This document shows, one piece after another, positions 1 to 8,641 of a stretch of 64,000 bases of DNA. Source of the stretch: Bacteroidales bacterium (GTDB lineage Bacteria; Bacteroidota; Bacteroidia; Bacteroidales; Bacteroidaceae); assembly GCA_004554665.1 (NCBI GenBank), contig SFKY01000007.1, forward strand, positions 1 through 64,000. The letters are read 5' to 3'. A program made the position numbers and the translations under genes. Within the stretch, counting starts at the first letter, position 1, and the number at the start of each line of letters is the position of its first letter. The notes beneath the pieces are model-generated. The model had not been told where the DNA came from. It saw only the letters and a program-made list of their open reading frames with translations, and made no database searches.

Positions 1-27
1 TTACGGGTCGTAAACGTGGCCTTTAGC
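1..27. repeat. Interspersed modular repeat, copy A (cut by window edge)
   Basis: Positions 10-27 hold one module (GTAAACGTGGCCTTTAGC) of the intergenic repeat family found seven more times in this window. The TTACGGG before it looks like the end of a preceding module. The rest of the copy lies outside the window. It sits downstream of the trpS end. Confidence 0.6.
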
Positions 28-70
28 TCTTGGATATGCTGTTTTTAAAAACGACAACTGTTTTTTTATG

Positions 71-139
71 ACGACAACTCAAACAACAGAAACAACTTTT
101 TGTTGTAGTTTTGGTTGTCCGAGTTGTCTGAGTTGTCGT
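71..139. repeat. GTTGT-rich imperfect inverted repeat
   Basis: The left arm (71-96) is a run of ACAAC-type units. The right arm (102-139) is a run of GTTGT units ending in GAGTTGTCGT, the complement of the ACGACAACTC at 71-80. A further ACGACAACT lies at 51-59. The region could fold into a long imperfect hairpin after trpS, but it lacks the clean stem and T-run of a standard terminator. Confidence 0.5.
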
Positions 140-161
140 TCTTATCCCATTTGTGGAATAT

Positions 162-1250
162 TTATTTGGCGCGGAACTTCTCCGTCTGCTCCCGAATCAG
201 TTCCTCATCGTCGAAGTAGTTGATGCGCATAGCTGTGCGTACCTCGTCCATGGTCTGTGCTGCGGCCTCGCGGGCAGCCTCGGAGCCCTGCTTGAGGATG
301 CGGAAGATTTCGGGGATGTCTTGTTCATACTCGTGGCGGCGCTGACGGATGGGGTCCAGCATGCGGTTGATGACATTGTTGAGCAGTTTCTTGCACTTCA
401 TGTCGCCGATGCCCCCGGCCGTATAGGCAGCCTTGAGTTCGTCGAGATTGTGGAATTCGGGCCAGAAATCGGCAAAGTCCTGGTCGGTGGAGAAGGCATC
501 AAGATAGGTGAATACCGCATTGCCCTCTACGTGACCGGGGTCGCTGACATTGAGGTGGGTGGGGTCTGTGTACATCGATTTCACCTTCTGCCATACGGTG
601 GCTGCATCATCGCTCAGATAGATGCAGTTGCCGAGGCTCTTGCTCATCTTCTCCTTGCCGTCGGTGCCCGGAAGTCGGCGGGCGGTGGCATTCTCTGGCA
701 GCATGATATTGGGTTCTACCAACACTTCACCGTAGGTCTGGTTGAAACGGCGTGCCAGTTCGCGTGTCAGTTCCAGCATAGGCTCCTGATCCTCGCCTGC
801 AGGCACGGTAGTGGCCTTGAAGGCGGTGATGTCGGCAGCCTGTGACACCGGATAGCAGAAGAATCCGATGGGCAGATTGGCCTCAAAGTTGCGCATCTTG
901 ATTTCTGTCTTCACGGTAGGATTGCGCTGCACGCGCGATACACTCACGAGATTCATCAGATACGTCGTAAGTTCTGCCAGTTCGGGTATTTGGCTTTGGA
1001 TAAAAAGCGTACACTTGTTGGGGTCGAGGCCTGCCGACAGGTAGTCGAGCGCCACCTCGATAATGTTTTGGCGTATTTTCTCAGGGTTATCGGCATTGTC
1101 TGTCAATGCCTGAACGTCTGCCATAAACACGAACATACGGTCATAGTCGCCTTGGTCTTGCAGTTGCACCCTGCGTCGCAGTGACCCCACGTAATGTCCC
1201 AAATGTAGTTTGCCGGTAGGACGGTCGCCTGTAAGGATAATCTTTCCCAT
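162..1250 (-). CDS. trpS: Tryptophanyl-tRNA synthetase
   Basis: Class I aminoacyl-tRNA synthetase that charges tRNA-Trp in the cytoplasm. The Rossmann-fold HIGH-like motif is HLGH at residues 16-19 (after GDRPTGK), and the KMSKS loop is at residues 201-205. The ATG at 1250 gives 362 aa starting MGKIILTGDRPTG. The open frame extends 19 codons further upstream, but those residues do not resemble the family. It is the last gene of the minus-strand operon, 38 bp after rseP. Family length and motifs are normal. Confidence 0.96.
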   Translation of the reverse strand: MGKIILTGDRPTGKLHLGHYVGSLRRRVQLQDQGDYDRMFVFMADVQALTDNADNPEKIRQNIIEVALDYLSAGLDPNKCTLFIQSQIPELAELTTYLMNLVSVSRVQRNPTVKTEIKMRNFEANLPIGFFCYPVSQAADITAFKATTVPAGEDQEPMLELTRELARRFNQTYGEVLVEPNIMLPENATARRLPGTDGKEKMSKSLGNCIYLSDDAATVWQKVKSMYTDPTHLNVSDPGHVEGNAVFTYLDAFSTDQDFADFWPEFHNLDELKAAYTAGGIGDMKCKKLLNNVINRMLDPIRQRRHEYEQDIPEIFRILKQGSEAAREAAAQTMDEVRTAMRINYFDDEELIREQTEKFRAK

Positions 1251-1288
1251 ATCTCTTATAGAATATCTGTTGTTTATATTGTTACGAA

Positions 1289-2677
1289 TCACATATATCC
1301 CAGCCACCTGAGGATGTCGTTGAGATTGGCGACAATCATGAGGAGGATGTGGATGGAAATGCCCACGTACTCGGCACGGATCATGAAGTTTTCTGACGGC
1401 TTGCGGCGGGTGATCATCTCATACAGCAAGAACAGCACATGCCCTCCGTCGAGTGCGGGGATGGGAAGGATGTTCATAAAGGCCAGGATGATACTGAGGA
1501 AAGCTGTCATGAGCCAGAACATGTGCCAGTCCCATGTGGGTGGGAAGAGGCTGCCGATGGCTCCGAAACCGCCGAGGCTCTTGGCTCCGTCGGAAGAGAA
1601 GAGATACTTCATGTCGCCCACATAGCCTGCCAGCACGTTTACCCCATAGCGTACGCCGGCGGGGAAACTGGCAAAGAAGCCATACTCCTTCTTGGTGGGC
1701 TCATAGTAGGTATTGACCGAGGTCATGACCGTACCCATCATCAGTTCCGGGGTAAGCACCACGGGCGAGGTGACCGTGTCTTGACCCTGACGGAGGAAGG
1801 TAACGGTAGAGGTGCGGAGCCTGAGGCTGTCTGCCGGGCTCTTGGCCTCGGTCATGGCGTCGGCTATCCGTCCCACCACATCCTGGTATTCGTTCCACGA
1901 GTCTACCGGCTTGCCGCCCACGGCCAAGATGCGGTCACCCTTGCGTATGCCAGCCTTGTAGGCGGGCGATGCCGGGAGCACGCTGTCGATGTCGGCAGGG
2001 ATGAACGGGCGCACAAAGTTGGGCGTAGACTTGAGCATGTCGAGCAAGTTCAGGTCGCCGGGCAGGTCGATGCTCATCTCCTTGCCATTGCGGATGATGT
2101 CGGCACGGTGCGCCTCGGCGAGGTCGCGGAAGAGATCTACGTTGAAGTCCTTGAATGTGCCGAGGTCGGTACCCACGAGGATGTCGTGGTCCATGAAACC
2201 GAGCGCCTTGGCACTCTCGTTGAATTTCATACCCATGTTCATGTCCTTCACCTGTACGTAGGACTCGCCCCAGTGGAAGAGTACCATCGAGTAGATGAAG
2301 AGCGCGAGGAGGAAGTTGACCAGCACGCCGCCAATCATGATAAGCAACCGCTGCCAAGCGGGCTTGGAGCGAAACTCCCACGGTTCGGCGGGCTTCTTCA
2401 TCTGCTCGGTATCAAAACTCTCGTCTATCATTCCCGCTATCTTGCAGTATCCTCCCAAGGGCAGCCAGCCCATACCATACTCGGTATCGCTCTTGCGAGG
2501 CTTGAAACTGAACAGTTTTCCGGTCCATTTGCCGATGTTCACATCGAAAAAGATAAAGAATTTCTCCACCCTTACACCGAAGAGTTTGGAGAAAAGCATG
2601 TGGCCTCCCTCGTGAAGGAGTACTAAAAGTGAGATTGCCAGCACAAATTGCAGCAGTCTGATCAAGAATATTTCCAT
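1289..2677 (-). CDS. rseP: RseP-type site-2 zinc metalloprotease
   Basis: Intramembrane M50 protease that cleaves membrane-bound substrates such as anti-sigma factors after a first periplasmic cut. The zinc site HEGGH is at residues 22-26 in the first membrane segment. A central PDZ-like region runs around SPAYKAGIRKGDRILAVGG. The second conserved motif, LDGGH, is at residues 409-413 in a C-terminal membrane segment. At 462 aa it matches Bacteroidota RseP. It lies 15 bp after dxr in the operon, next to envelope-building genes, as in many Bacteroidota. Its specific substrate here is unknown. Confidence 0.93.
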   Translation of the reverse strand: MEIFLIRLLQFVLAISLLVLLHEGGHMLFSKLFGVRVEKFFIFFDVNIGKWTGKLFSFKPRKSDTEYGMGWLPLGGYCKIAGMIDESFDTEQMKKPAEPWEFRSKPAWQRLLIMIGGVLVNFLLALFIYSMVLFHWGESYVQVKDMNMGMKFNESAKALGFMDHDILVGTDLGTFKDFNVDLFRDLAEAHRADIIRNGKEMSIDLPGDLNLLDMLKSTPNFVRPFIPADIDSVLPASPAYKAGIRKGDRILAVGGKPVDSWNEYQDVVGRIADAMTEAKSPADSLRLRTSTVTFLRQGQDTVTSPVVLTPELMMGTVMTSVNTYYEPTKKEYGFFASFPAGVRYGVNVLAGYVGDMKYLFSSDGAKSLGGFGAIGSLFPPTWDWHMFWLMTAFLSIILAFMNILPIPALDGGHVLFLLYEMITRRKPSENFMIRAEYVGISIHILLMIVANLNDILRWLGYM

Positions 2678-2692
2678 TGTTCGTGATAAGTG

Positions 2693-3850
2693 TTATTGGT
2701 TCATGATTTCAGCCGCGATGCGTCTTGCCTCTGCATCGGTCTGGATGTATGTGTCATAGTCGGGTTGGGCATCAAACGGCACGCGCGTCATCGTCTTGGC
2801 GATGATGTCTGCCATCGCCAGGAAGCTGCATAGTCCTTTTCTGAATCCCTCGTTGACAATCTCGTTGGCCGCATTGACGATACAGGGCATGTTTCCGCCC
2901 TTTCGGATCGATTCGAACGCCAGTGCGAGACACTGGAACTTGTCCATGTCGGGCTCGAAAAATTCGAGCTTGTGGCGGAACAGGTCCAGACGCTCACCTT
3001 GGAGCGGCAACCGTTCGGGGTAGGAGAAAGCATACTGGATGGGCATGCGCATATCTGGCACACCGAGTTGGGCCTTGACCGAGCCGTCGACAAACTGGAC
3101 GGCACTGTGTACGATGCTTTGGGGGTGGATGAGCACCTGTATGCGGTCGGCCTCGACACCAAACAGCCATTTGGCTTCGATTACCTCAAAGCCCTTGTTC
3201 ATCAGCGATGCCGAGTCGATGGTAATCTTGGCACCCATGTCCCACGTGGGATGCTTCAGGGCATCGGCTGCCGTGACCGATGCCAGTTGCTCATTGTCCT
3301 TCAGCCTGAAGGGTCCTCCCGAGCAAGTAAGCAGAATCTTGTCGATCTCGTTGCGCTCCTCTCCCACTATCGACTGGAAGATGGCACTGTGCTCTGAGTC
3401 TACGGGAAGGATAGGCGTGTGATACTGTTGGGCCAGTTGGCAGATCAGTTCTCCAGCCACCACCAGCGTCTCCTTGTTGGCCAGACATATCTTCTTGCCT
3501 GCCTTGATGGCGTGGATGGTAGGTGAGAGTCCTGCGAATCCCACCATCGCCGTGAGCACCATGTCTATGGGCGTTGCCTCCACGATCTGGTCTATCGCGT
3601 CTTTGCCTGCATAGACCTTGATGTCGGGCAGGTCTTCCAGCAGGTTGCAGAGTGTTTCGTATTTGGTTTCGTTGGCAATCACCACGGCCGCAGGGCGGAA
3701 TTTTCGGGCTTGTGCTGCGAGTTCCTCCACACGGTTGTTGGCGGTGAGGCAGTAGGCCTCGTAGCGGTCGGGATGCTGGGCAATCACGTCCAAGGCCTGT
3801 GTGCCGATGGAACCCGTGCTGCCGAGTATGCAAATCTGTTTCTTTTTCAT
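2693..3850 (-). CDS. dxr: 1-deoxy-D-xylulose 5-phosphate reductoisomerase
   Basis: Second enzyme of the non-mevalonate (MEP) isoprenoid pathway. It converts DXP to MEP with NADPH. The N-terminal dinucleotide site is GSTGSIG at residues 10-16. Substrate and metal-site sequences are present (LPVDSEHSAIFQ; SLMNKGFEVIEAKWLF). At 385 aa it is the usual length. Another MEP-pathway gene, ispD, lies in this window at 35804. The gene is 5 bp downstream of rimM, so co-translation is likely. Confidence 0.97.
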   Translation of the reverse strand: MKKKQICILGSTGSIGTQALDVIAQHPDRYEAYCLTANNRVEELAAQARKFRPAAVVIANETKYETLCNLLEDLPDIKVYAGKDAIDQIVEATPIDMVLTAMVGFAGLSPTIHAIKAGKKICLANKETLVVAGELICQLAQQYHTPILPVDSEHSAIFQSIVGEERNEIDKILLTCSGGPFRLKDNEQLASVTAADALKHPTWDMGAKITIDSASLMNKGFEVIEAKWLFGVEADRIQVLIHPQSIVHSAVQFVDGSVKAQLGVPDMRMPIQYAFSYPERLPLQGERLDLFRHKLEFFEPDMDKFQCLALAFESIRKGGNMPCIVNAANEIVNEGFRKGLCSFLAMADIIAKTMTRVPFDAQPDYDTYIQTDAEARRIAAEIMNQ

Positions 3851-3855
3851 TCCTT

Positions 3856-4374
3856 TTATGATAGTTCTAAGATGCCTTCCGGCACATGTATCCTGATGAT
3901 GCGGCTCTTTGTGTCCACCTCTTCTATCAGTTCTTCGGCCCCGGGCACCAGTATCTCTCTGCCGTCGGGGGTCTTGATCTCGAAAAGTATGTTGATGGTG
4001 TTGTCATCCACCCCCATGAGGGTGCCGATGGGCTGGTTGCTGGCGGCGTCGACCACACTGAATCCTCTGATTTCGCAGTACGACACCGTATCAGCCTCGG
4101 TCTCTTGTCTTGGGAAAAACACCTTGCAGCCGGTGAGGAGCCTTGCCTGCTCTTGCGAGTCGATGTCGCAAAACTTCACCAGGGCCGTCTCGTCGCTCCT
4201 AAAACGGTATTCCTCCATGAAAAAGGGTACAAGCACGCCTTCGGTCTCTATCAGCAGGTATTCGGATTCGAGCCTGTCGAAGATGTCATCCTCGAAGTAG
4301 AAACTCACTTCGCCGCCTATACCGTGCGGTTTGCCGAGCTTGCCTATCTGGTAAACGTCTTCTCTTCGTATCAT
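3856..4374 (-). CDS. rimM: Ribosome maturation factor RimM
   Basis: Assists assembly of the 30S head by binding S19. The N-terminal beta-barrel begins with IGKLGKPHGIGGEVSF, the family signature. The C-terminal PRC-barrel half contains GTLMGVDDNTINILFEI and ILVPGAEELIEEVD. At 172 aa the length is normal. Its first base coincides with the last base of murA (4374), so the two are translationally coupled. Confidence 0.95.
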   Translation of the reverse strand: MIRREDVYQIGKLGKPHGIGGEVSFYFEDDIFDRLESEYLLIETEGVLVPFFMEEYRFRSDETALVKFCDIDSQEQARLLTGCKVFFPRQETEADTVSYCEIRGFSVVDAASNQPIGTLMGVDDNTINILFEIKTPDGREILVPGAEELIEEVDTKSRIIRIHVPEGILELS

Positions 4375-5684
4375 CAGCTGTCTATGCGTTGGATATGGGC
4401 ACCCAGACGGTTGAGCCGGTGCTCTATGTCCTCATAGCCACGGTCTATCTGGGCGATATTGTCGATACGGCTGGTGCCGTTGGCGCTCATGGCCGCGATG
4501 AGCAGGGCTATACCGGCCCTTATGTCGGGGCTCGTCATGCGTCCGGCACGCAGTTGTTTGGCATGGTCGTTGCCGTTGACCACGGCGCGGTGCGGGTCGC
4601 AGAGGGTAATCTGCGCTCCCATGTCGATGAGTTTGTCGACAAAGAAGAGCCTACTCTCAAACATTTTCTGGTGAAACAGCACATTGCCTCTGCCCAGAGT
4701 GGCCACCACAATGAGCACGGATATCAGGTCGGGGGTCAGTCCTGGCCACGGCGCGTCGGCCAGTGTCATGATCGAGCCGTCGATAAACGAGTCCACCTCG
4801 TAGTGGTCTTGCCGTGGGATGTAGAGATCGTCGCCTTCCTCGTCTACCCTGATGCCCAAGCGCCTGAATGCGTCGGGTATCATGCCGAGATGCTGCAGCG
4901 AGACATTCTTGATACGCACTCCGTGGCCCACCATAGCCGCCATGCCGATAAACGATCCCACTTCTATCATGTCGGGCAGTATCTGGTGGGTGGATCCGTG
5001 CAGGCTTTCCACGCCCACGATGGTGAGCAGGTTGGAGGCGATGCCGCTGATGTTTGCGCCCATCGCGTTGAGCAGATGGCAGAGTTGTTGTATATAGGGT
5101 TCGCAGGCCGCGTTATAGATAGTGGTGGTGCCTTCTGCCAGCACCGCTGCCATGATGATGTTGGCCGTGCCCGTTACCGAGGCTTCGTCCAGCAGCATGT
5201 AGCAACCTCTGAGTTGTTGCGCCTGAATCTCAAAGACATTCCTTCCCGGCACGTGTACAAACTTGGCACCCAGTTTCTTGAATCCCAGGAAATGGGTGTC
5301 GAGCCTTCTGCGGCCAATCTTGTCGCCGCCGGGCTGGGCGATAGTGGCTTTGCCGAATCTGCCGAGCAGCGGCCCGATCATCAGTACCGACCCGCGGAGC
5401 GATGAACATTGCTGGATGAATTCGTCGCTCGACAGGTAATCGAGGTGAAGGTCCTTGGCTTCAAACGTGTAGTCGTGCCGGCTGTGTCGGGTGACGCTTA
5501 CCCCCATGCGCTCTAAGAGTTTGATGAGGTTGCACACATCCAGTATGTCCGGAATGTTACTGATTCTTACGGGTTCAGGGGTGAGCAGGCAGGCGCTGAT
5601 CACCTCCAAGGCCTCGTTCTTGGCTCCTTGTGGGGTGATTTCGCCTTGCAGGGGATGGCCACCCTCGATGATGAAAGACTCCAT
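4374..5684 (-). CDS. murA: UDP-N-acetylglucosamine 1-carboxyvinyltransferase
   Basis: First committed step of peptidoglycan synthesis: adds enolpyruvate from PEP to UDP-GlcNAc in the cytoplasm. The conserved Lys-Asn pair is in QGAKNEAL (residues 22-23). The catalytic loop reads PGGDKIGRR, so the position that is Cys115 in E. coli is Asp121 here. In other species this Cys-to-Asp change leaves the enzyme active but blocks covalent inactivation by fosfomycin. At 436 aa the length is normal. It is followed by rimM with a one-base overlap. Confidence 0.96.
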   Translation of the reverse strand: MESFIIEGGHPLQGEITPQGAKNEALEVISACLLTPEPVRISNIPDILDVCNLIKLLERMGVSVTRHSRHDYTFEAKDLHLDYLSSDEFIQQCSSLRGSVLMIGPLLGRFGKATIAQPGGDKIGRRRLDTHFLGFKKLGAKFVHVPGRNVFEIQAQQLRGCYMLLDEASVTGTANIIMAAVLAEGTTTIYNAACEPYIQQLCHLLNAMGANISGIASNLLTIVGVESLHGSTHQILPDMIEVGSFIGMAAMVGHGVRIKNVSLQHLGMIPDAFRRLGIRVDEEGDDLYIPRQDHYEVDSFIDGSIMTLADAPWPGLTPDLISVLIVVATLGRGNVLFHQKMFESRLFFVDKLIDMGAQITLCDPHRAVVNGNDHAKQLRAGRMTSPDIRAGIALLIAAMSANGTSRIDNIAQIDRGYEDIEHRLNRLGAHIQRIDS

Positions 5685-5715
5685 AGGCTGTCTCTGGAAT
5701 ATATGAATAGGACTA

Positions 5716-6327
5716 CTATTTCTTCTTGTTGCTACGTTTGCGGTCTATCTCGCGTGCCTCCATCTTTTCAAACCTGAAGGAGTCGAGGTCTATCTGTATT
5801 TTGCCATCGGTAAATCGTGCCAGGTCCGAAGCCACTTTCTCGTCGTCGCACGAACCGTGGCTCCACTGGTACAGGTTACGTTTCATCTGGTTGGCTGCCA
5901 AGCGTACCAGATGGTCACGCTCTTCACCCGGTTCCATCTGTTTCAGTTGCTCAAAGATCTCAAAGAGCATCTTTCCGTAGTGTCTCACCGGTATTCTGGT
6001 CATCGGGTAGTCCATCGGCTGCGGCTTGGTGGCCATGCGCTTGGCCTGCTCCACATTGTAGGGCCAGTCTATATCGAGCTTAAAGTCGCTCATGATGGCC
6101 AGGTGGTCCCAAAGTTTTTGCTTGTAGTCAGCGTTTTCACGGTTTTGCGGATACATGCGGTCCATGATGGCCACGATGGTCTCGGCACACAGCTGGCGCT
6201 CCTGTTTGGTGGGCAGCGAGACGGCATGGTCCACCATGTTCTGTATTTCCCTTCCATATTCAGGGAGTATCAGTTTCTCGCGCTGGGTGTTGTAGTCTAA
6301 TCCTTGTATGTTCATCTGTATTGTCAT
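5716..6327 (-). CDS. DUF4290 domain protein
   Basis: Cytoplasmic protein of unknown function, 203 aa. The opening LDYNTQREKLILPEYGREIQ is characteristic of DUF4290, a family confined to Bacteroidota and usually found next to murA, as here. There is no signal peptide or membrane segment. The C-terminus is basic (EIDRKRSNKKK). Two starts are possible: ATG at 6327, or ATG at 6315 (MNIQGLDYN), which looks more like relatives. It lies 21 bp after tsaB. Confidence 0.88.
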   Translation of the reverse strand: MTIQMNIQGLDYNTQREKLILPEYGREIQNMVDHAVSLPTKQERQLCAETIVAIMDRMYPQNRENADYKQKLWDHLAIMSDFKLDIDWPYNVEQAKRMATKPQPMDYPMTRIPVRHYGKMLFEIFEQLKQMEPGEERDHLVRLAANQMKRNLYQWSHGSCDDEKVASDLARFTDGKIQIDLDSFRFEKMEAREIDRKRSNKKK

Positions 6328-6348
6328 TATTCGTTTGGATGGGGAAAA

Positions 6349-7038
6349 TCAGAGCAGTTTTTTCGCAGCCTTGGCCACGAAGTCTTTCAGGTACAGCGGC
6401 TCAAAGTAGGCCACGTCTTCCCATTGGCCTTGTGCGATACGGCGTTCGGCCAGTGGAAACATGTTCTTGGCCAGCGGTTTCACGTCTTCTATCAGTCTGG
6501 CATTGGGGTGGGCGATGGTATCCATACATTTGGCGGCCCCATTGCCGAAGAAGTACACCGGCTGCTTGTCCAACCACGCTCTGTATGTGTCGGCTGTCAC
6601 CACGTCGGCACCGATTGGGCGCACCACGTGCAGCGCCCGGTCGAAGACCTGCGCATATACCTCCATGCGTCGGGCGTCTATCATGGGGCACAGTAGCGCC
6701 CCCTCTTCCACTTGTTCTCTCAACAGTACCGGGACGCACAGCAGTTCGAGGGTGGGCACGGCCACCAGTTTCACATCCCTGCCATAGCAGACTCCCTTGG
6801 CCATCGATGTGCCGATGCGGAGCCCTGTATAAGAGCCCGGGCCGCTGCTTATGGCCACAGCATCCAAGGGTATGGCGTGGCTCTCGGCAAAAGAGAGTGC
6901 CGCATCCACCATCCTGCCTATCTGCTCATTGTGGTTGGGTCCCTTGTGGTCTTCCTCTGTGAAGATGCAGGCACCGCCGTCGCTCACGGCCACCGAGCAC
7001 ACATCCGTGCTCGTATCGATGTTTAAAATGCACGACAT
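6349..7038 (-). CDS. tsaB: tRNA threonylcarbamoyladenosine biosynthesis protein TsaB
   Basis: Partner of TsaD and TsaE in making t6A37 of ANN-decoding tRNAs. The ASKHA-fold start is ILNIDTSTDVCSVAV, and AISSGPGSYTGLRIGTSMAKG (near residues 63-83) is the family hallmark. At 229 aa it has the expected length. It is the first gene of the minus-strand operon and is divergent from yicC. A TAAATTTG element lies 26 bp upstream of its ATG. Confidence 0.94.
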   Translation of the reverse strand: MSCILNIDTSTDVCSVAVSDGGACIFTEEDHKGPNHNEQIGRMVDAALSFAESHAIPLDAVAISSGPGSYTGLRIGTSMAKGVCYGRDVKLVAVPTLELLCVPVLLREQVEEGALLCPMIDARRMEVYAQVFDRALHVVRPIGADVVTADTYRAWLDKQPVYFFGNGAAKCMDTIAHPNARLIEDVKPLAKNMFPLAERRIAQGQWEDVAYFEPLYLKDFVAKAAKKLL

Positions 7039-7063
7039 GATAATCAGTTGTAAAATTAAAGTG

Positions 7064-7071
7064 CAAATTTA
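7064..7071 (-). promoter_or_regulatory. Promoter -7 element for the tsaB-trpS operon
   Basis: Minus-strand TAAATTTG fits the Bacteroidota TAnnTTTG consensus. No TTTG is found at the -33 distance, so this is a partial match. Confidence 0.45.
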
Positions 7072-7093
7072 CGCTTTTTTCCCGCATTTTTGT

Positions 7094-7101
7094 TACTTTT
7101 G
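7094..7101 (+). promoter_or_regulatory. Promoter -7 element for yicC-gmk-nadD
   Basis: TACTTTTG matches TAnnTTTG and lies 24 bp before the chosen yicC ATG. It also decides that start, because the upstream in-frame ATG at 7090 would lie inside or ahead of the promoter. Confidence 0.55.
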
Positions 7102-7125
7102 CAGAAATTTAACGTGTTAGCAACT

Positions 7126-8001
7126 ATGATACAGTCAATGACGGGCTACGGAAAGGCAGTCGTAACCTATAAGGAGAAGAAAATTAACGTTGAGATTAAG
7201 TCACTGAACAGTAAGACGATGGATCTCTCTACCCGTATCGCTCCCATCTATCGCGAGAAGGAGATGGAGATACGCCAGACCGTCACCCGGCAGCTGGAGC
7301 GTGGCAAGGTAGACTTTGCCATCTGGGTGGAGCACGAGGCGGTGGTCGAGGCTACCCCTATCAATGCGGCGCTGGTGGACAACTATTACCGCCAGATCAA
7401 GAGCATAGCCGCCAAGACAGGCATTCCCGAGCCGCAAGATTGGTTCTATACCTTGCTGCGCATGCCCGATGTGACCACCCGTACCGATGCGGTGGTGCTC
7501 GACGAGGAAGAGTGGCAAGTGGCCCGTCAGGCCATCCATGATGCCATCCAGCGCCTGATGGACTTCCGCAGGCAAGAAGGAGCCGCGCTCGAAAAGAAGT
7601 TTAATGAGAAAATAGACAACATAGCCCGGTTGCTGGCCAGCATCGAGCCCTACGAGAAGGCACGTGTGCCTAAAATCAAGGAGCAGATCATCAAGGGGTT
7701 GGAGCAGATACCCGAGGTAGACTACAACAAGAACAGGCTGGAGCAGGAGCTGATTTATTATATCGAGAAACTGGACATCAGCGAGGAGAAACAGCGCTTG
7801 ACCAATCATCTCCAATATTTCCGTGAGACAATGGCCGAACCCCATGCCAATGGCAAGAAACTGGGATTCATCGCCCAGGAAATGGGGCGCGAAATCAACA
7901 CCACCGGCTCCAAAAGCAACCAGGCGGAGATGCAGAACATCGTGGTGATGATGAAGGACGAACTGGAGCAAATCAAGGAGCAGGTGCTCAACGTGCTGTA
8001 A
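7126..8001 (+). CDS. yicC: YicC/YloC family endoribonuclease
   Basis: Family of endoribonucleases involved in RNA turnover. The N-terminal signature MIQSMTGYGKA and the C-terminal block FIAQEMGREINTTGSKSN, followed by a helical tail (MKDELEQIKEQVLNVL), are both present. The ATG at 7126 gives 291 aa, the usual size. The upstream ATG at 7090 is rejected because a promoter element overlaps it. It is followed by gmk, a common pairing, with 45 bp between them. Confidence 0.93.
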   Translation: MIQSMTGYGKAVVTYKEKKINVEIKSLNSKTMDLSTRIAPIYREKEMEIRQTVTRQLERGKVDFAIWVEHEAVVEATPINAALVDNYYRQIKSIAAKTGIPEPQDWFYTLLRMPDVTTRTDAVVLDEEEWQVARQAIHDAIQRLMDFRRQEGAALEKKFNEKIDNIARLLASIEPYEKARVPKIKEQIIKGLEQIPEVDYNKNRLEQELIYYIEKLDISEEKQRLTNHLQYFRETMAEPHANGKKLGFIAQEMGREINTTGSKSNQAEMQNIVVMMKDELEQIKEQVLNVL

Positions 8002-8046
8002 CCCATTCGCATAGGTATCTTGTTTTCACCCATTAATCCGCTATCA

Positions 8047-8637
8047 ATGAACAAAGAGATTCTTCCCGGCAAGCTGATTATCTTCTGTGCCCCCTCTGGC
8101 TCGGGCAAAAGCACCCTGGTGCAGTGGCTTATGGCCGAGCATCCCGAACTGCGGCTTGCCTTTTCCATCAGTTGTACGTCACGTCCGCCGCGCGGAACAG
8201 AGCGCGATGGTGTGGAATACTTCTTCCTTACGCCCGAAGACTTCAAACAGAAGATTGCCAACGGCGAGTTTCTCGAATACGAGGAAGTGTATCAGGACCG
8301 TTTTTATGGTACGCTCAAAAGTCAAGTAGACTCGCAGACGCAGCGTGGCGAAAACGTTCTCTTCGATGTCGATGTCAAAGGCGGCTGCAATATCAAGGAG
8401 CATTATGGTTCCCGTGCCATGAGCGTCTTTATCCAACCCCCGTCTGTAGACGAGCTGCGCCGCCGCCTCCTCTCGCGGGGCACCGACAGTGCAGAGGCCA
8501 TCGAGGAGCGTGTGGCCAAGGCAGCTTACGAGCTCACCTTTGCCCCACGGTTCGACCATGTAGTTATCAATGACAATCTCGAGGAGGCCAAGGCTGAGGT
8601 TTTGAGATTGGTAGCCCAATTCGTCAAGGAGCATTGA
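8047..8637 (+). CDS. gmk: Guanylate kinase
   Basis: Phosphorylates GMP to GDP with ATP. The P-loop APSGSGKST is at residues 15-23. The GMP-binding region SCTSRPPRGTERDGVEYFF follows, then the typical FDVDVKGGCNIK. The ATG at 8047 (MNKEILPGKLIIF) gives 196 aa. The open frame starts nine codons earlier at a less typical site. It lies between yicC and nadD in one transcription unit. Confidence 0.96.
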   Translation: MNKEILPGKLIIFCAPSGSGKSTLVQWLMAEHPELRLAFSISCTSRPPRGTERDGVEYFFLTPEDFKQKIANGEFLEYEEVYQDRFYGTLKSQVDSQTQRGENVLFDVDVKGGCNIKEHYGSRAMSVFIQPPSVDELRRRLLSRGTDSAEAIEERVAKAAYELTFAPRFDHVVINDNLEEAKAEVLRLVAQFVKEH

Positions 8638-8641
8638 TAGC

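Noticed and set aside
51..139. Possible CRISPR array in GTTGT/ACAAC repeats
   Set aside because: Units are too short and irregular, lack equal spacers, and face each other as inverted copies; no cas genes are present.
4389..5405. 338-codon plus-strand frame opposite murA
   Set aside because: Antisense to an unmistakable MurA; no promoter or recognisable domain.
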